A stretch of 35,109 nucleotides of DNA from an uncultured Lachnospiraceae bacterium (GTDB lineage: Bacteria > Bacillota > Clostridia > Lachnospirales > Lachnospiraceae): the NCBI GenBank assembly GCA_947177165.1, contig CAMWTP010000055.1:1-35109 (forward strand). Direction: 5' to 3'. Each line of letters starts with the position of its first letter. Within the stretch, counting starts at the first letter, position 1. This document shows, piece by piece, positions 6,603 through 14,910 of this stretch. The position numbers and the translations under genes were made by a program. A model generated the notes under the pieces. It ran no database searches. It worked only from the letters and a program-made list of their open reading frames with translations, and was not told where the DNA came from.

Positions 6603-8375
6603 TTATCCGGCAGATCTGCCAAAGCCGTGTATAAATGGCGACAGAATCAGCAGCGGCAGGGCATAGAAGGCAGCGTATGCGTATCGGAACTCGTTGGCGA
6701 CAGGAGTAGCGATGCATAAGGTAGCAATCAATAGTACAAATGGCAGACAGATCAGAGCGCTCGCAGGGCGTCCCTGGCGCAGGCCAAGGGCAGCGAACAA
6801 TAATATTGCCCACAGGATCAGTCCCATACTCCACAACATTCCGTAGAGCGGAATCATCTCAGGAAGTTTGAACAGGATTTCTTTTATTTTTATGATGACG
6901 GGGCCTCTTATAACAGGCTGCCAGGTGAGTCCGAACTCATTTGGATAGATGCCGTCCGCCAGTCCGACCTCACAGTCGACATCAGGATACCAGTATCCTT
7001 TTGTCTGTGCCACATACGCATCAAAGTAAGTCTTTGGGTGCATGGTTCCGATTGAGAACCACACTTTGAAAAATGCAGTCTTGTGGGATTCAAGAAAGTC
7101 GCTGTTCGGACGTATCAGTTTTTTGATGTTGTCAGAGACGTCGGGCTGATACAGCGCGGCAGCCTGTTCCAGGTCCATAATCTGTCCGAGAAATTCCGTT
7201 TCATTTTCCGTGAGTGACTCTCCGTTTGCAACGACACGCGCGATCTGCTGTACTGGTATAGACAGGGATTCAACATAATCAGCCTGTCGGATTTCGTATA
7301 CGTGCATGACCGGATATTTGACGAAGAGTGCCAGCAGCAGGACAATAAGGTTTACTGGAAGCATGACCCTGAACCATTTGCGATAAGTGAACAGGATAAA
7401 GGGCACTGATAGCACGAGGGCATACCAGCCATTTGAGCGCAGCAGGCACAATAAAATGCCGGCTATCGTATAAGGAAGCAGCAGAGTAAAATACTCACTG
7501 CATTTTAGCTTCGGTATCGCATCGGAGGATGCGGCAAAACTGCCCCGCAGCAAAAAGCGCGTCAGTGCTGCGGCAAAGAGTGTCATGCAGCCTGCAAATG
7601 GAATATCTTTCCAGATTGTGACAACATACATGCCATGATACGGTATCAGGGCATAGAAGCATATGGCAGCGATCAAAACGGGCATGATGACATTCGCTTT
7701 CTGCAGTGTCCGCACAACATATCCGGCGACATATGCCATAAAAAGCATCTGCGCGATCGTGTACAGGGCAAGTCCTGTGTGCGGATCAGCGGTGAGGGAC
7801 TGTCCGATGTTGTAGAAGATGCCGATCAGCGCTGTGTGGACGACGGAATGGTGGTTGGACAGCTCGTAAGCGCCGATAACCTGTGCATACTGGTTGATGC
7901 TGTCGGGTGTCATGACGCCGGGGAATTCGTACAGGAAGTACGGGAGCCAGCACAGAAGGCATATCAGGAAAGTCAGAAATGGAATCCACGCGTAGGAGTA
8001 CCCGGAACCAATGAGCTTCAGGTTAGCTGCATTCTGCAAAAAACATATGGATAAATAGTAGTAGATCAGCAAGAGCCCCATCCCTGTGAGGAGCAGAATG
8101 GCAGAGCAAAAAAGCCGGCTGGTCGTACTGCCCAGGATCACAGGATACTGGGCGGAAAGCGTAAAGATACAAAAGAGCGCACTCAGGATCGTGGAGAGTG
8201 TCATATCTCCAGAAATAATATGCCCCTCGACATGATCGCTGTGAAGCTTTGCGAAGACATACAGTAATATGAAAAACAGAATGATGGAGCACGGATTTTT
8301 TGTGGACATTCCGGTAACGCGCATTATGGCAAAAAGCGACAAAAAACTTTTGACAAAAATCTTTAGATAATACAT
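6603..8375 (-). CDS. DUF6020-like polytopic membrane protein (possible GT-C glycosyltransferase)
   Basis: The 590-residue protein has about a dozen hydrophobic segments. The signature region YEFPGVMTPDSINQ followed by SNHHSVVHT after the fourth or fifth membrane segment is what I associate with the DUF6020 family of Firmicutes, which has a GT-C-like topology. Known GT-C enzymes transfer sugars from polyprenyl-phosphate donors outside the membrane, and the D and HH residues in that loop would fit a catalytic site. The function is inferred, not shown. The start at 8375 has GGAGG at 6 nt, and its promoter is at 8435-8463. An extracytoplasmic loop of about 130 residues follows the ninth segment or so, near residues 370-500. 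Confidence 0.7.
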   Translation of the reverse strand: MYYLKIFVKSFLSLFAIMRVTGMSTKNPCSIILFFILLYVFAKLHSDHVEGHIISGDMTLSTILSALFCIFTLSAQYPVILGSTTSRLFCSAILLLTGMGLLLIYYYLSICFLQNAANLKLIGSGYSYAWIPFLTFLICLLCWLPYFLYEFPGVMTPDSINQYAQVIGAYELSNHHSVVHTALIGIFYNIGQSLTADPHTGLALYTIAQMLFMAYVAGYVVRTLQKANVIMPVLIAAICFYALIPYHGMYVVTIWKDIPFAGCMTLFAAALTRFLLRGSFAASSDAIPKLKCSEYFTLLLPYTIAGILLCLLRSNGWYALVLSVPFILFTYRKWFRVMLPVNLIVLLLALFVKYPVMHVYEIRQADYVESLSIPVQQIARVVANGESLTENETEFLGQIMDLEQAAALYQPDVSDNIKKLIRPNSDFLESHKTAFFKVWFSIGTMHPKTYFDAYVAQTKGYWYPDVDCEVGLADGIYPNEFGLTWQPVIRGPVIIKIKEILFKLPEMIPLYGMLWSMGLILWAILLFAALGLRQGRPASALICLPFVLLIATLCIATPVANEFRYAYAAFYALPLLILSPFIHGFGRSAG

Positions 8376-8434
8376 ATTGAACCTCCGCTTTAGTATAAGG
8401 ATTTCATTTTAATGGAAAAATATACTATATTTTA

Positions 8435-8463
8435 ATAGTAGAATGAAATTCTTTTGGAGTCAA
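8435..8463 (-). promoter_or_regulatory. Promoter of the DUF6020-like gene
   Basis: On the minus strand TTGACT (8458-8463) and TACTAT (8435-8440) are 17 bases apart, about 50 nt upstream of the start codon. It is divergent from the hisC promoter beginning at 8470. Confidence 0.65.
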
Positions 8464-8469
8464 CAGACA

Positions 8470-8498
8470 TTGCATAAACTTGTAAATTTTGTTAATAT
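8470..8498 (+). promoter_or_regulatory. Promoter of hisC
   Basis: TTGCAT (8470-8475) and TAATAT (8493-8498) have a 17-base spacer, about 70 nt upstream of the hisC start. It lies back-to-back with the minus-strand promoter at 8435-8463. Confidence 0.6.
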
Positions 8499-8567
8499 AA
8501 AAACCAGAGCAAAAACGAAGCAGTTTCATGGAGATAAAGAGCAAAGGAGTATGGAGGAAGGGCAGGC

Positions 8568-9629
8568 ATGAGTTGGGAAGAGAATGTACGGAAAGTGGTG
8601 CCGTATGTGGCGGGCGAACAGCCAAAGAACCAGGATGTCATTAAATTAAACACAAATGAGAATCCGTATCAGCCGTCGCCGAAGGTTGCAGCGGTGATAA
8701 AGGACTTTGATTGTGATGTATTGCGCAGATATCCGGATCCGGATGTGTCTGCGCTGGCGGATGCGCTTGCAAAGCGCCATGGGCTTGGCAGGGAGCAGGT
8801 CTTTGTCGGCGTCGGTTCAGATGATGTTCTTGCGATGTCGTTTTTGACATTTTTTAATTCAGGGAAACCGATTCTGTTCCCGGATATCACGTATTCCTTC
8901 TATGATGTGTGGGCAGACCTGTACGGAATACCTTATGAGAACCAGCCGCTGGATGAAAACTTCTGCATAAAAAAGGAAGACTACCAAAAGGAAAACGGCG
9001 GCATCGTCATAGCAAATCCCAACGCGCCGACCGGCGTGGCATCAGAGCGGTCTGTGTGCGAGGAGATTATCAGTGCAAATCCGGATTCCGTTGTCATCAT
9101 TGACGAGGCTTATGTGGATTTTGGCGGGGAGAGCTGTGTGCCCCTGATTGAAAAATATGAAAATCTGCTTGTAGTGCAGACGTTCTCAAAATCGCGTTCC
9201 ATGGCGGGAATGCGTATCGGATATGCGATGGGGAGTAAGAAATTGATTGAGTACCTCAATGATGTGAAGTTTTCCTTCAATTCTTACACGATGGGTGCCA
9301 TCGCAATTGCGGCGGGAGTAGCTTCGGTGGAGGATGAGGCGTACTTTGCGGAGACGACGGCAAAGATTATCGCGACGCGGGAGCGCACGAAAAGAGAGCT
9401 GGCCCGTCTTGGATTTGTCTTTCCGGACTCAAGGACTAATTTTATCTTTGCCGCACACAGGACTGTTCCGGCGCAGGAGATTTTTGATGCGCTCCGTGCA
9501 AACAGGATGTACGTGAGACATTGGAATAAGCCGCGCATTGCCAATCATATGCGCATTTCCATAGGGACGGATGAGGAGATGGACAAGGTACTTGCGTTCC
9601 TTGAAGCGTATCTGAAGGGCAGGCAATAA
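8568..9629 (+). CDS. hisC: Histidinol-phosphate aminotransferase
   Basis: This 353-residue class I/II aminotransferase interconverts imidazole-acetol phosphate and histidinol phosphate with PLP and glutamate, in the cytosol. Visible motifs are LNTNENPYQPSP near the N-terminus, NPNAPTG (residues 150-156), IIDEAYVDFG (Asp179 region), the PLP lysine in TFSKSRSMAG (Lys208) and the following MRIGYA with the phosphate-binding arginine. Length and motifs match HisC. The gene is not in a his operon here, which is common in Lachnospiraceae. A broader aromatic-aminotransferase activity cannot be excluded. Confidence 0.9.
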   Translation: MSWEENVRKVVPYVAGEQPKNQDVIKLNTNENPYQPSPKVAAVIKDFDCDVLRRYPDPDVSALADALAKRHGLGREQVFVGVGSDDVLAMSFLTFFNSGKPILFPDITYSFYDVWADLYGIPYENQPLDENFCIKKEDYQKENGGIVIANPNAPTGVASERSVCEEIISANPDSVVIIDEAYVDFGGESCVPLIEKYENLLVVQTFSKSRSMAGMRIGYAMGSKKLIEYLNDVKFSFNSYTMGAIAIAAGVASVEDEAYFAETTAKIIATRERTKRELARLGFVFPDSRTNFIFAAHRTVPAQEIFDALRANRMYVRHWNKPRIANHMRISIGTDEEMDKVLAFLEAYLKGRQ

Positions 9630-9683
9630 TAGAATGTGGGGCTGGCACACAGGACGTCGGCCGTGCAGGAAGGAACATATCAC

Positions 9684-9706
9684 GATTCTATAGAAATTAT
9701 AGAATC
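9684..9706 (+). repeat. Inverted repeat upstream of the DUF368 gene
   Basis: GATTCTATA (9684-9692) and TATAGAATC (9698-9706) are perfect 9-bp arms with a 5-nt loop, 40 bases before the next start codon. It could be an operator or a weak hisC terminator. It is followed by an A-rich, not T-rich, tract. Confidence 0.45.
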
Positions 9707-9745
9707 AAATATTAAATAAAAAAGAAAGGCGAATGTAATAGAATT

Positions 9746-10603
9746 ATGAAAGAGTTTATCGTAAACATTTTAAGGGGCATGGTGATTGGAATCGCGAATG
9801 TGATTCCGGGAGTCAGCGGTGGAACGATGATGGTTTCCATGGGAATTTATGACAAGCTGATCCTGGTACTGACACATTTTATCAGGCGCATGAAGGAGGC
9901 GGTTGCGCTTCTGGTTCCGATTCTGGTCGGGATGCTTCTGTCCATCGCGATATTTGCAAAGATATTTTCCGAGATCCTGTTTCCGCGTTTTCCGCTGCAG
10001 ACCAATCTGTTCTTTATCGGATTGATCCTCGGTGGTCTGCCTGTCATTTATGGGAAGGTAAAGGGAAATACGATCAGGATTCCACAGATCATTGCATTTG
10101 TGCTGTTTTTCGTGATGGTGGTTGGATTTGCCCTTGTCGGCGAGGGCGGCGGTTCGAGTGCGGACATTTCCTTCAGCGTCGGAAATGTGATCCGGCTCTT
10201 TGGCGTTGGTATTATTGCGGCTGCGACGATGGTGATTCCCGGTGTGAGCGGATCGATGATCATGATGATTCTCGGCTATTACAACACGATTATTGATACC
10301 ATCAATGCGTTTATCAATGCGCTGAAAGCTTTTGATATTGCTGCAATGCTTGATACGTTCGTGGTGCTGGTGCCGTTTGGTCTTGGTGTGGTTGTTGGCA
10401 TTGTCGCGGTGGCCAAGCTGATTGAGTTTATGCTGAAGAGATTCCCGCTGGTCACATACTGGGCGATTATAGGACTGATCGTGGCTTCGCCGTTTGCCAT
10501 TCTCATCATGATGGAGATTGGCGCAATCGGTGTTGTGGAGATTCTGACAGGGGTTGTCCTGCTTGCAGTTGGGTTCTTTATCTCGCTAAAACTGGGGGCA
10601 TAG
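9746..10603 (+). CDS. DUF368 family membrane protein (PopT-type undecaprenyl-phosphate translocase)
   Basis: The 285-residue, highly hydrophobic protein has the duplicated DUF368 hallmark. NVIPGVSGGTMM near residue 18 and MVIPGVSGSMIM near residue 165 are the inverted-repeat re-entrant signatures. About eight membrane segments are visible. Members of this family (PopT) have been implicated in returning undecaprenyl phosphate across the cytoplasmic membrane for cell-wall and surface-polymer synthesis. A role supplying lipid carrier fits the envelope genes nearby, but that link is inference. The ribosome-binding site is weak (AAAGGCG about 16 nt upstream). Confidence 0.85.
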   Translation: MKEFIVNILRGMVIGIANVIPGVSGGTMMVSMGIYDKLILVLTHFIRRMKEAVALLVPILVGMLLSIAIFAKIFSEILFPRFPLQTNLFFIGLILGGLPVIYGKVKGNTIRIPQIIAFVLFFVMVVGFALVGEGGGSSADISFSVGNVIRLFGVGIIAAATMVIPGVSGSMIMMILGYYNTIIDTINAFINALKAFDIAAMLDTFVVLVPFGLGVVVGIVAVAKLIEFMLKRFPLVTYWAIIGLIVASPFAILIMMEIGAIGVVEILTGVVLLAVGFFISLKLGA

Positions 10604-10721
10604 CGTGAAAAGGACTTCTGATTGCTGTGTCATTTCCGCCTGCGGCGAAGGCTGCTCCGCGGAGAAGTACTGAGTTTTATAACGATTTGAGATTTCTGAA
10701 AGCGGAATCAGGGAGGTGCGC

Positions 10722-11522
10722 GTGGAGGCATATACAGATTTTGCAAGTGTGTATGATCAGCTGATGGACGAGACGCCGTATGGGCAGTGGTGTAACAATA
10801 TCGTGCAGGAGCTGGAGAAATATGGCATCCGGGACGGATTGGTGCTTGAGCTGGGCTGCGGCACGGGGAGCCTGACGGAGCTTCTTGCTGCGCGCGGCTT
10901 TGACATGATCGGCGTGGACAGTTCGGATGAAATGCTGAATATTGCCTGTGAAAAGAGAGAAAAATCGGGTTACGATATTCTCTATCTGAATCAGGACATG
11001 CGTTCCTTTGAATTGTACGGAACGGTGCGGGCTGTCGTGAGTGTGTGTGACAGTTTAAACTATCTGCTGGAAGATGAGGACTTGACCGCATGTTTCCGGC
11101 TGGTCAATAATTATCTTGATCCGGGCGGGGTTTTTATCTTTGATTTCAACACAAGATACAAGTATGAGACTGTGATCGGGGACAGTGTGATCGCTGAGAA
11201 CCGGGAGGACTGCAGTTTTATCTGGGAAAATTATTATGATCCGGAGCGTGACATCAACGAGTACGATCTGACCATATTTGTGCGCAGTCCTGGGGAGGCG
11301 GAGTCTGGCCGGGAGCTTTTTGCCCGCTTTCAGGAGGTTCATCTCCAGAGAGGTTATACTTTGGAGGAGATGCAGCGGTTCATAGAGCTTGCCGGGCTGG
11401 CATTTATCAGGGCGTATGATGCGGATACACTCGGGGCGGTGACTGGGACCAGCGAGCGGATTTACTGTGTGGCGCAGGAAAATATGAAAATAAAACGAAA
11501 AGAAAACGAAAAGAAAATCTAA
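10722..11522 (+). CDS. Class I SAM-dependent methyltransferase
   Basis: This 266-residue cytosolic protein carries motif I LELGCGTGSLTELL (about residues 43-56), motif II GVDSSDEML and the LNQDMRSFEL region, followed by VVSVCDSLNYLL. The layout is that of small-molecule or ribosome-associated methyltransferases of the YqeM/methyltransf_25 type; the substrate is unknown. I choose the GTG at 10722 because GGGAGG lies 5 nt upstream. A GTG at 10716 overlaps the Shine-Dalgarno itself. The stop codon falls inside the hairpin at 11512-11552. Confidence 0.8.
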   Translation: MEAYTDFASVYDQLMDETPYGQWCNNIVQELEKYGIRDGLVLELGCGTGSLTELLAARGFDMIGVDSSDEMLNIACEKREKSGYDILYLNQDMRSFELYGTVRAVVSVCDSLNYLLEDEDLTACFRLVNNYLDPGGVFIFDFNTRYKYETVIGDSVIAENREDCSFIWENYYDPERDINEYDLTIFVRSPGEAESGRELFARFQEVHLQRGYTLEEMQRFIELAGLAFIRAYDADTLGAVTGTSERIYCVAQENMKIKRKENEKKI

Positions 11523-11552
11523 GGCAGTAAAGGACACTGCCTAAGATTTTCT
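11512..11552 (+). terminator. Hairpin terminator after the methyltransferase gene
   Basis: Bases 11512-11528 pair with 11536-11552 in a 17-bp stem with one mismatch and a 7-nt loop. The 5' arm is A-rich and the 3' arm contains TTTT, as in many intrinsic terminators. The methyltransferase TAA (11520-11522) lies inside the 5' arm. Confidence 0.6.
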
Positions 11553-11561
11553 AAGTTTCGT

Positions 11562-11577
11562 TTGGCAAATTTGCCAA
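11562..11577 (+). promoter_or_regulatory. Perfect 16-bp palindrome upstream of hslO
   Basis: TTGGCAAATTTGCCAA reads the same on both strands. It lies 44 bases before the hslO start and next to the terminator hairpin, a position where a dimeric repressor could bind over the promoter. No regulator is identified. Confidence 0.45.
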
Positions 11578-11620
11578 TGAATAATGTAAGATTATTAGAG
11601 GTATTAGAAGGAGTTGTTGT

Positions 11621-12523
11621 ATGAGTGATTATATAGTAAGAGCGACGGCAGCAAACGCACAGATCAGGGCGTTTGCGATGACCTCGAGGGAGCTTGTGGA
11701 GGAGGCGAGAAGCATTCACGATCTCAGTCCTGTGATTGCGGCGGCTCTGGGGCGGCTTCTCACAGCAGGCGCCATGATGGGAAGCATGCTCAAGGGAGAA
11801 AAAGATACGCTGACACTGCAGATTCACTGTGAAGGGCCGGTGCGCGGACTGGCTGTGACAGCATCATCTGTGGTGGATACCGCAGATGGAGCAAAGGTCA
11901 GCGTGAAGGGCGCGGCGCTTGAGCCGCAGGTGATGCTTCCGCCGAATGCGCTCGGAAAGCTTGATGTCGGTGGCGCTGTGGGAACTGGAATACTGAGTGT
12001 CATCAAAGATATGGGATTGAAGGAGCCGTATGTCGGGCAGACGCAGCTGCAGACTGGAGAGATCGCAGAGGATCTGACATATTATTTTGCGACATCAGAG
12101 CAGGTTCCGTCGGCAGTCGGACTCGGCGTGCTGATGGAGAAAGACAATACAGTGAAGCAGGCGGGCGGTTTTATCATCCAGCTGATGCCCTTTGCCGATG
12201 ATGAGACGATCAATGCACTGGAAGAAAAGCTCAAGACGATGGACAGTGTCACCAGGATTTTAGATGATGGCAATACACCAGAACAGCTTCTTGAGCTTCT
12301 TTTGGGTGATCTGGGACTGGAAATCAACGATACCATACCAGCGCAGTACTATTGCGACTGCAGCCGCGAGCGTGTGGAGCGGGCGATCATCAGCATCGGA
12401 AAAAAGGACATTCGGGAGATGATTGATGATGGCAAGCCGGTTGAAGTCCGGTGTCAGTTCTGCAACAGATTATACAATTTTGGAATCGACGATCTTGAGA
12501 CGATGATTCAGGGTGCAAAATAG
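11621..12523 (+). CDS. hslO: Redox-regulated chaperone Hsp33
   Basis: The 300-residue protein matches Hsp33 over its whole length. It has the N-terminal chaperone fold with LGRLLTAGAMMGSM and GPVRGL, and the C-terminal zinc-binding switch CDC (Cys245, Cys247) plus CQFC (Cys278, Cys281). Under oxidative stress those cysteines form disulfides, zinc is lost and the protein becomes an ATP-independent holdase. The start at 11621 follows AGAAGGAG. It ends 7 bases from the convergent gene at 12531. Confidence 0.95.
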   Translation: MSDYIVRATAANAQIRAFAMTSRELVEEARSIHDLSPVIAAALGRLLTAGAMMGSMLKGEKDTLTLQIHCEGPVRGLAVTASSVVDTADGAKVSVKGAALEPQVMLPPNALGKLDVGGAVGTGILSVIKDMGLKEPYVGQTQLQTGEIAEDLTYYFATSEQVPSAVGLGVLMEKDNTVKQAGGFIIQLMPFADDETINALEEKLKTMDSVTRILDDGNTPEQLLELLLGDLGLEINDTIPAQYYCDCSRERVERAIISIGKKDIREMIDDGKPVEVRCQFCNRLYNFGIDDLETMIQGAK

Positions 12524-12530
12524 GAATGCA

Positions 12531-13316
12531 TCAATAGATCACACCGCTCTCTGGCCTGTCGGCATTCTCCGATGCGGCAGCTTTGTCTAAAGCTTCCGTG
12601 ATGGCCTGCATCAGCAGCATGGAGGTGTAGCGGTTCTCCGAGCCATAGCTGATATTGTCGATACTCTGCTCAGACAGGATGACGGCTGCCAGCTCGGACA
12701 GCGTGGGGCTCATCAGTGGGTACAAGGTCGTTACGGACTCATCAAGGTTGGTCAGTGTGATGGAATTAATGTGGTTCTTGTCTACAGCGATCTGCAGCTC
12801 CACGTTGGTATTTCCGAGCAGCAGTGTGCTGGAGTAGATACCGGGAACGTAGCGGTTCTGTGCGGAAGAAGTACTGGTACTGGAAGTACTGTTCGGGGCA
12901 CTATTTTGCGAACTGTCGCTGGTTTGGCTTTGTGTGCCGTTGGAAGTGCCGCCTGAGGTTCCGTTCTGGGTTCCGCTGGAAGTACCGTTTGGCGTGGTGC
13001 CAGAGGTTTCGTTTTGTGTGCCATTGGAAGTGGTGCCTGGGGTTTGGCTTTGTGTGCTGTTGGAGCTGCCGTTTTGGGATTTGCCCGCGGGAGTTGTCTG
13101 CGGAGCCGTCTGGGACGGAGTTTGTGACGGAAGCTGTGATGGAACTTGTTCCGCCGGCTCCTCTGTGTTCTGGGTTGGAGCAGGGGAAGCAGAGTCTTTT
13201 GCGGGTAAGAAAAGGGAAACTGCCACCATTATAATAAGTACACTTACAACCAGAAGCACAAGTGCATAGACTAATTCCTTTGAGCGAAGTACAACGATTT
13301 TTGTGTTAGAGCTCAT
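12531..13316 (-). CDS. Membrane-anchored protein with a degenerate FMN_bind-like domain
   Basis: The 261-residue product has a short cytoplasmic N-terminus, one membrane helix (about residues 15-40), and a linker of roughly 110 residues made almost only of Ser, Thr, Gln, Asn, Gly and Pro with repeats such as SNGTQ. A C-terminal domain of about 100 residues begins YVPGIYSSTL. That domain resembles FMN_bind (beta strands, then a TS-ALL-type helix), but the flavin-attachment SGATxTS is replaced by ENRYTS. Covalent flavin is therefore doubtful. The start at 13316 has GGAG at 9 nt, while the in-frame ATG at 13337 has no site. A surface or envelope role is inferred. Confidence 0.65.
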   Translation of the reverse strand: MSSNTKIVVLRSKELVYALVLLVVSVLIIMVAVSLFLPAKDSASPAPTQNTEEPAEQVPSQLPSQTPSQTAPQTTPAGKSQNGSSNSTQSQTPGTTSNGTQNETSGTTPNGTSSGTQNGTSGGTSNGTQSQTSDSSQNSAPNSTSSTSTSSAQNRYVPGIYSSTLLLGNTNVELQIAVDKNHINSITLTNLDESVTTLYPLMSPTLSELAAVILSEQSIDNISYGSENRYTSMLLMQAITEALDKAAASENADRPESGVIY

Positions 13317-13376
13317 ATGTGAAGACTCCATTTTCATTCTTTTTATAATGGTATGAGAGGTGTGCGCAGATTATGC

Positions 13377-13390
13377 TTATCAATTGATAA
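13377..13390 (+). promoter_or_regulatory. Palindromic candidate operator between divergent genes
   Basis: TTATCAATTGATAA is a perfect 14-bp palindrome between the FMN_bind-like gene and glutamine synthetase. It could be a dimeric regulator site for either gene. A plus-strand TTGACA at 13442-13447 and TATAAT at 13483-13488 follow it but are too far apart to form one promoter. Confidence 0.35.
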
Positions 13391-13509
13391 CAAGTTGCTG
13401 CAGTCCGGCCCTGGACCTTGTACTGTGCTGCAAAGTCCGGGTTGACAAAAAGTATATTCATATAGTAGTGTGAAGATTAAGATATAATCACAGAAAGGAA
13501 TGGTGTGCT

Positions 13510-14841
13510 ATGGCAAAATATACAAAGCAGGATATCATCGGGATGGTTGAGGATGAGGATGTCGGATTTATCCGCCTGCAGTTTACAGATATTGAGGGAA
13601 ATTTCAAGAATGTGGCGATTACCGCCAGTCAATTGGAGAAGGCACTCAACAATGATTGTATGTTTGACTGTTCGCTTGTCAGGGGGATGCTGCCCACGGA
13701 CAATGCAGATATGTTCCTGTATCCTGATCTTGACACATTTACCATATTTCCGTGGCGGCCACAGCAGGGAAAGGTTGCACGTTTTATCTGTGATGTGTAC
13801 CGCGCTGACCGCACACCGTTCGAGAGCGACTGCCGCTATATTTTGAAAAAGGCATTGAAGGAAGCGACCGACATGGGATATACCTTTGAGGTGGGGCCTG
13901 AGTGCGAGTTCTTCCTGTTTAATGCGGATGAGAATGGCAGACCGACGACGAACACGAATGAGCAGGCGGGTTTTTTTGACATGGGACCGCTCGACAATGG
14001 TGAGAATGCCAGACGCGATATTGTGCTTACACTGGAGGATATGGGGTTTGAGGTGGAGGCGTCGCACCATGAGAAGGCGCCCTCCCAGCACGAGGTGGAT
14101 TTCCGCTATGATGAGGCGCTCGCGACAGCGGACAACATTATGACATTCAGGCTCGCAGTCAAGACCATCGCGAAGCACCATGGACTGCACGGGACATTTA
14201 TGCCGAAGCCGAGAATGGAGTTCTGCGGTTCAGGAATGCATATCAATATGTCGCTGCGCAAGGATGGAAGAAATATTTTTGACGATCCGGCTGATGAAAA
14301 CGGGCTGAGCAGGGAAGCCTATTATTTTATGGGGGGACTGATGAAGCATGTAAAGGGCATCTGTGCAGTGACCAATCCCCTGGTCAATTCTTACAAGAGA
14401 CTGCGGCCCGGATTTGAGGCGCCAGTTTACATTGCGTGGAGCACACTCGGGACAAACACTTTGATTCGCGTGCCGAATATGCGCGGGGAGCACACGAGAA
14501 TCGAGCTGAGGAGTCCCGATCCGTCCGCCAATCCATATCTTGCATTTGCTGCATGTCTGATGGCAGGACTGGACGGTATCCGAAACAGGATCGAGCCGGA
14601 GGCGGAGGTGCGGGACAATATCAATGCGCTCTCGGAGAAGGAGGCCGCACGGCGCGGAATCCAAAAACTTCCGACTGATCTGTTCGCGGCGTGCGACGAG
14701 ATGAAGAGGGATCCGCTGCTCCGGGAACTTTTGGGTGACCGCGTGTTTGAGCAGTATTGTGATTCCAAGCTTGCGGCGTGGAATGAGTATGATTCCCAAG
14801 TCACAAACTGGGAGATCGAGTCCTATCTATACAAGATTTAA
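13510..14841 (+). CDS. glnA: Type I glutamine synthetase (alpha subgroup-like)
   Basis: The 443-residue protein matches GSI-alpha, which makes glutamine from glutamate, ammonia and ATP as a cytosolic dodecamer. Metal and substrate motifs are present: GPECEFFLF, APSQHEVDFRY, GSGMHINMSL, NSYKRLRPGFEAP and RIELRSPDPSANPY. The adenylylation tyrosine region of GSI-beta is absent. One oddity: where Bacillus GlnA has an NRS motif after AWS, this protein reads AWSTLGTNTLIR. The conserved arginine is replaced by Thr315, in a segment near the nucleotide phosphates. The start at 13510 has GAAAGG upstream. The ANTAR regulator directly downstream fits a nitrogen-control pair. Confidence 0.88.
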   Translation: MAKYTKQDIIGMVEDEDVGFIRLQFTDIEGNFKNVAITASQLEKALNNDCMFDCSLVRGMLPTDNADMFLYPDLDTFTIFPWRPQQGKVARFICDVYRADRTPFESDCRYILKKALKEATDMGYTFEVGPECEFFLFNADENGRPTTNTNEQAGFFDMGPLDNGENARRDIVLTLEDMGFEVEASHHEKAPSQHEVDFRYDEALATADNIMTFRLAVKTIAKHHGLHGTFMPKPRMEFCGSGMHINMSLRKDGRNIFDDPADENGLSREAYYFMGGLMKHVKGICAVTNPLVNSYKRLRPGFEAPVYIAWSTLGTNTLIRVPNMRGEHTRIELRSPDPSANPYLAFAACLMAGLDGIRNRIEPEAEVRDNINALSEKEAARRGIQKLPTDLFAACDEMKRDPLLRELLGDRVFEQYCDSKLAAWNEYDSQVTNWEIESYLYKI

Positions 14842-14910
14842 GTACACTTCGAAGAAATGTTTCGACGGCTGGTTTTGACATGCGTCCCGGCATGATTTGG
14901 AGGTGTGCGG

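Noticed and set aside
12824..13269. Plus-strand frames opposite the low-complexity stalk
   Set aside because: They are cysteine/valine-rich shadows of the Ser/Thr/Asn repeat on the minus strand.
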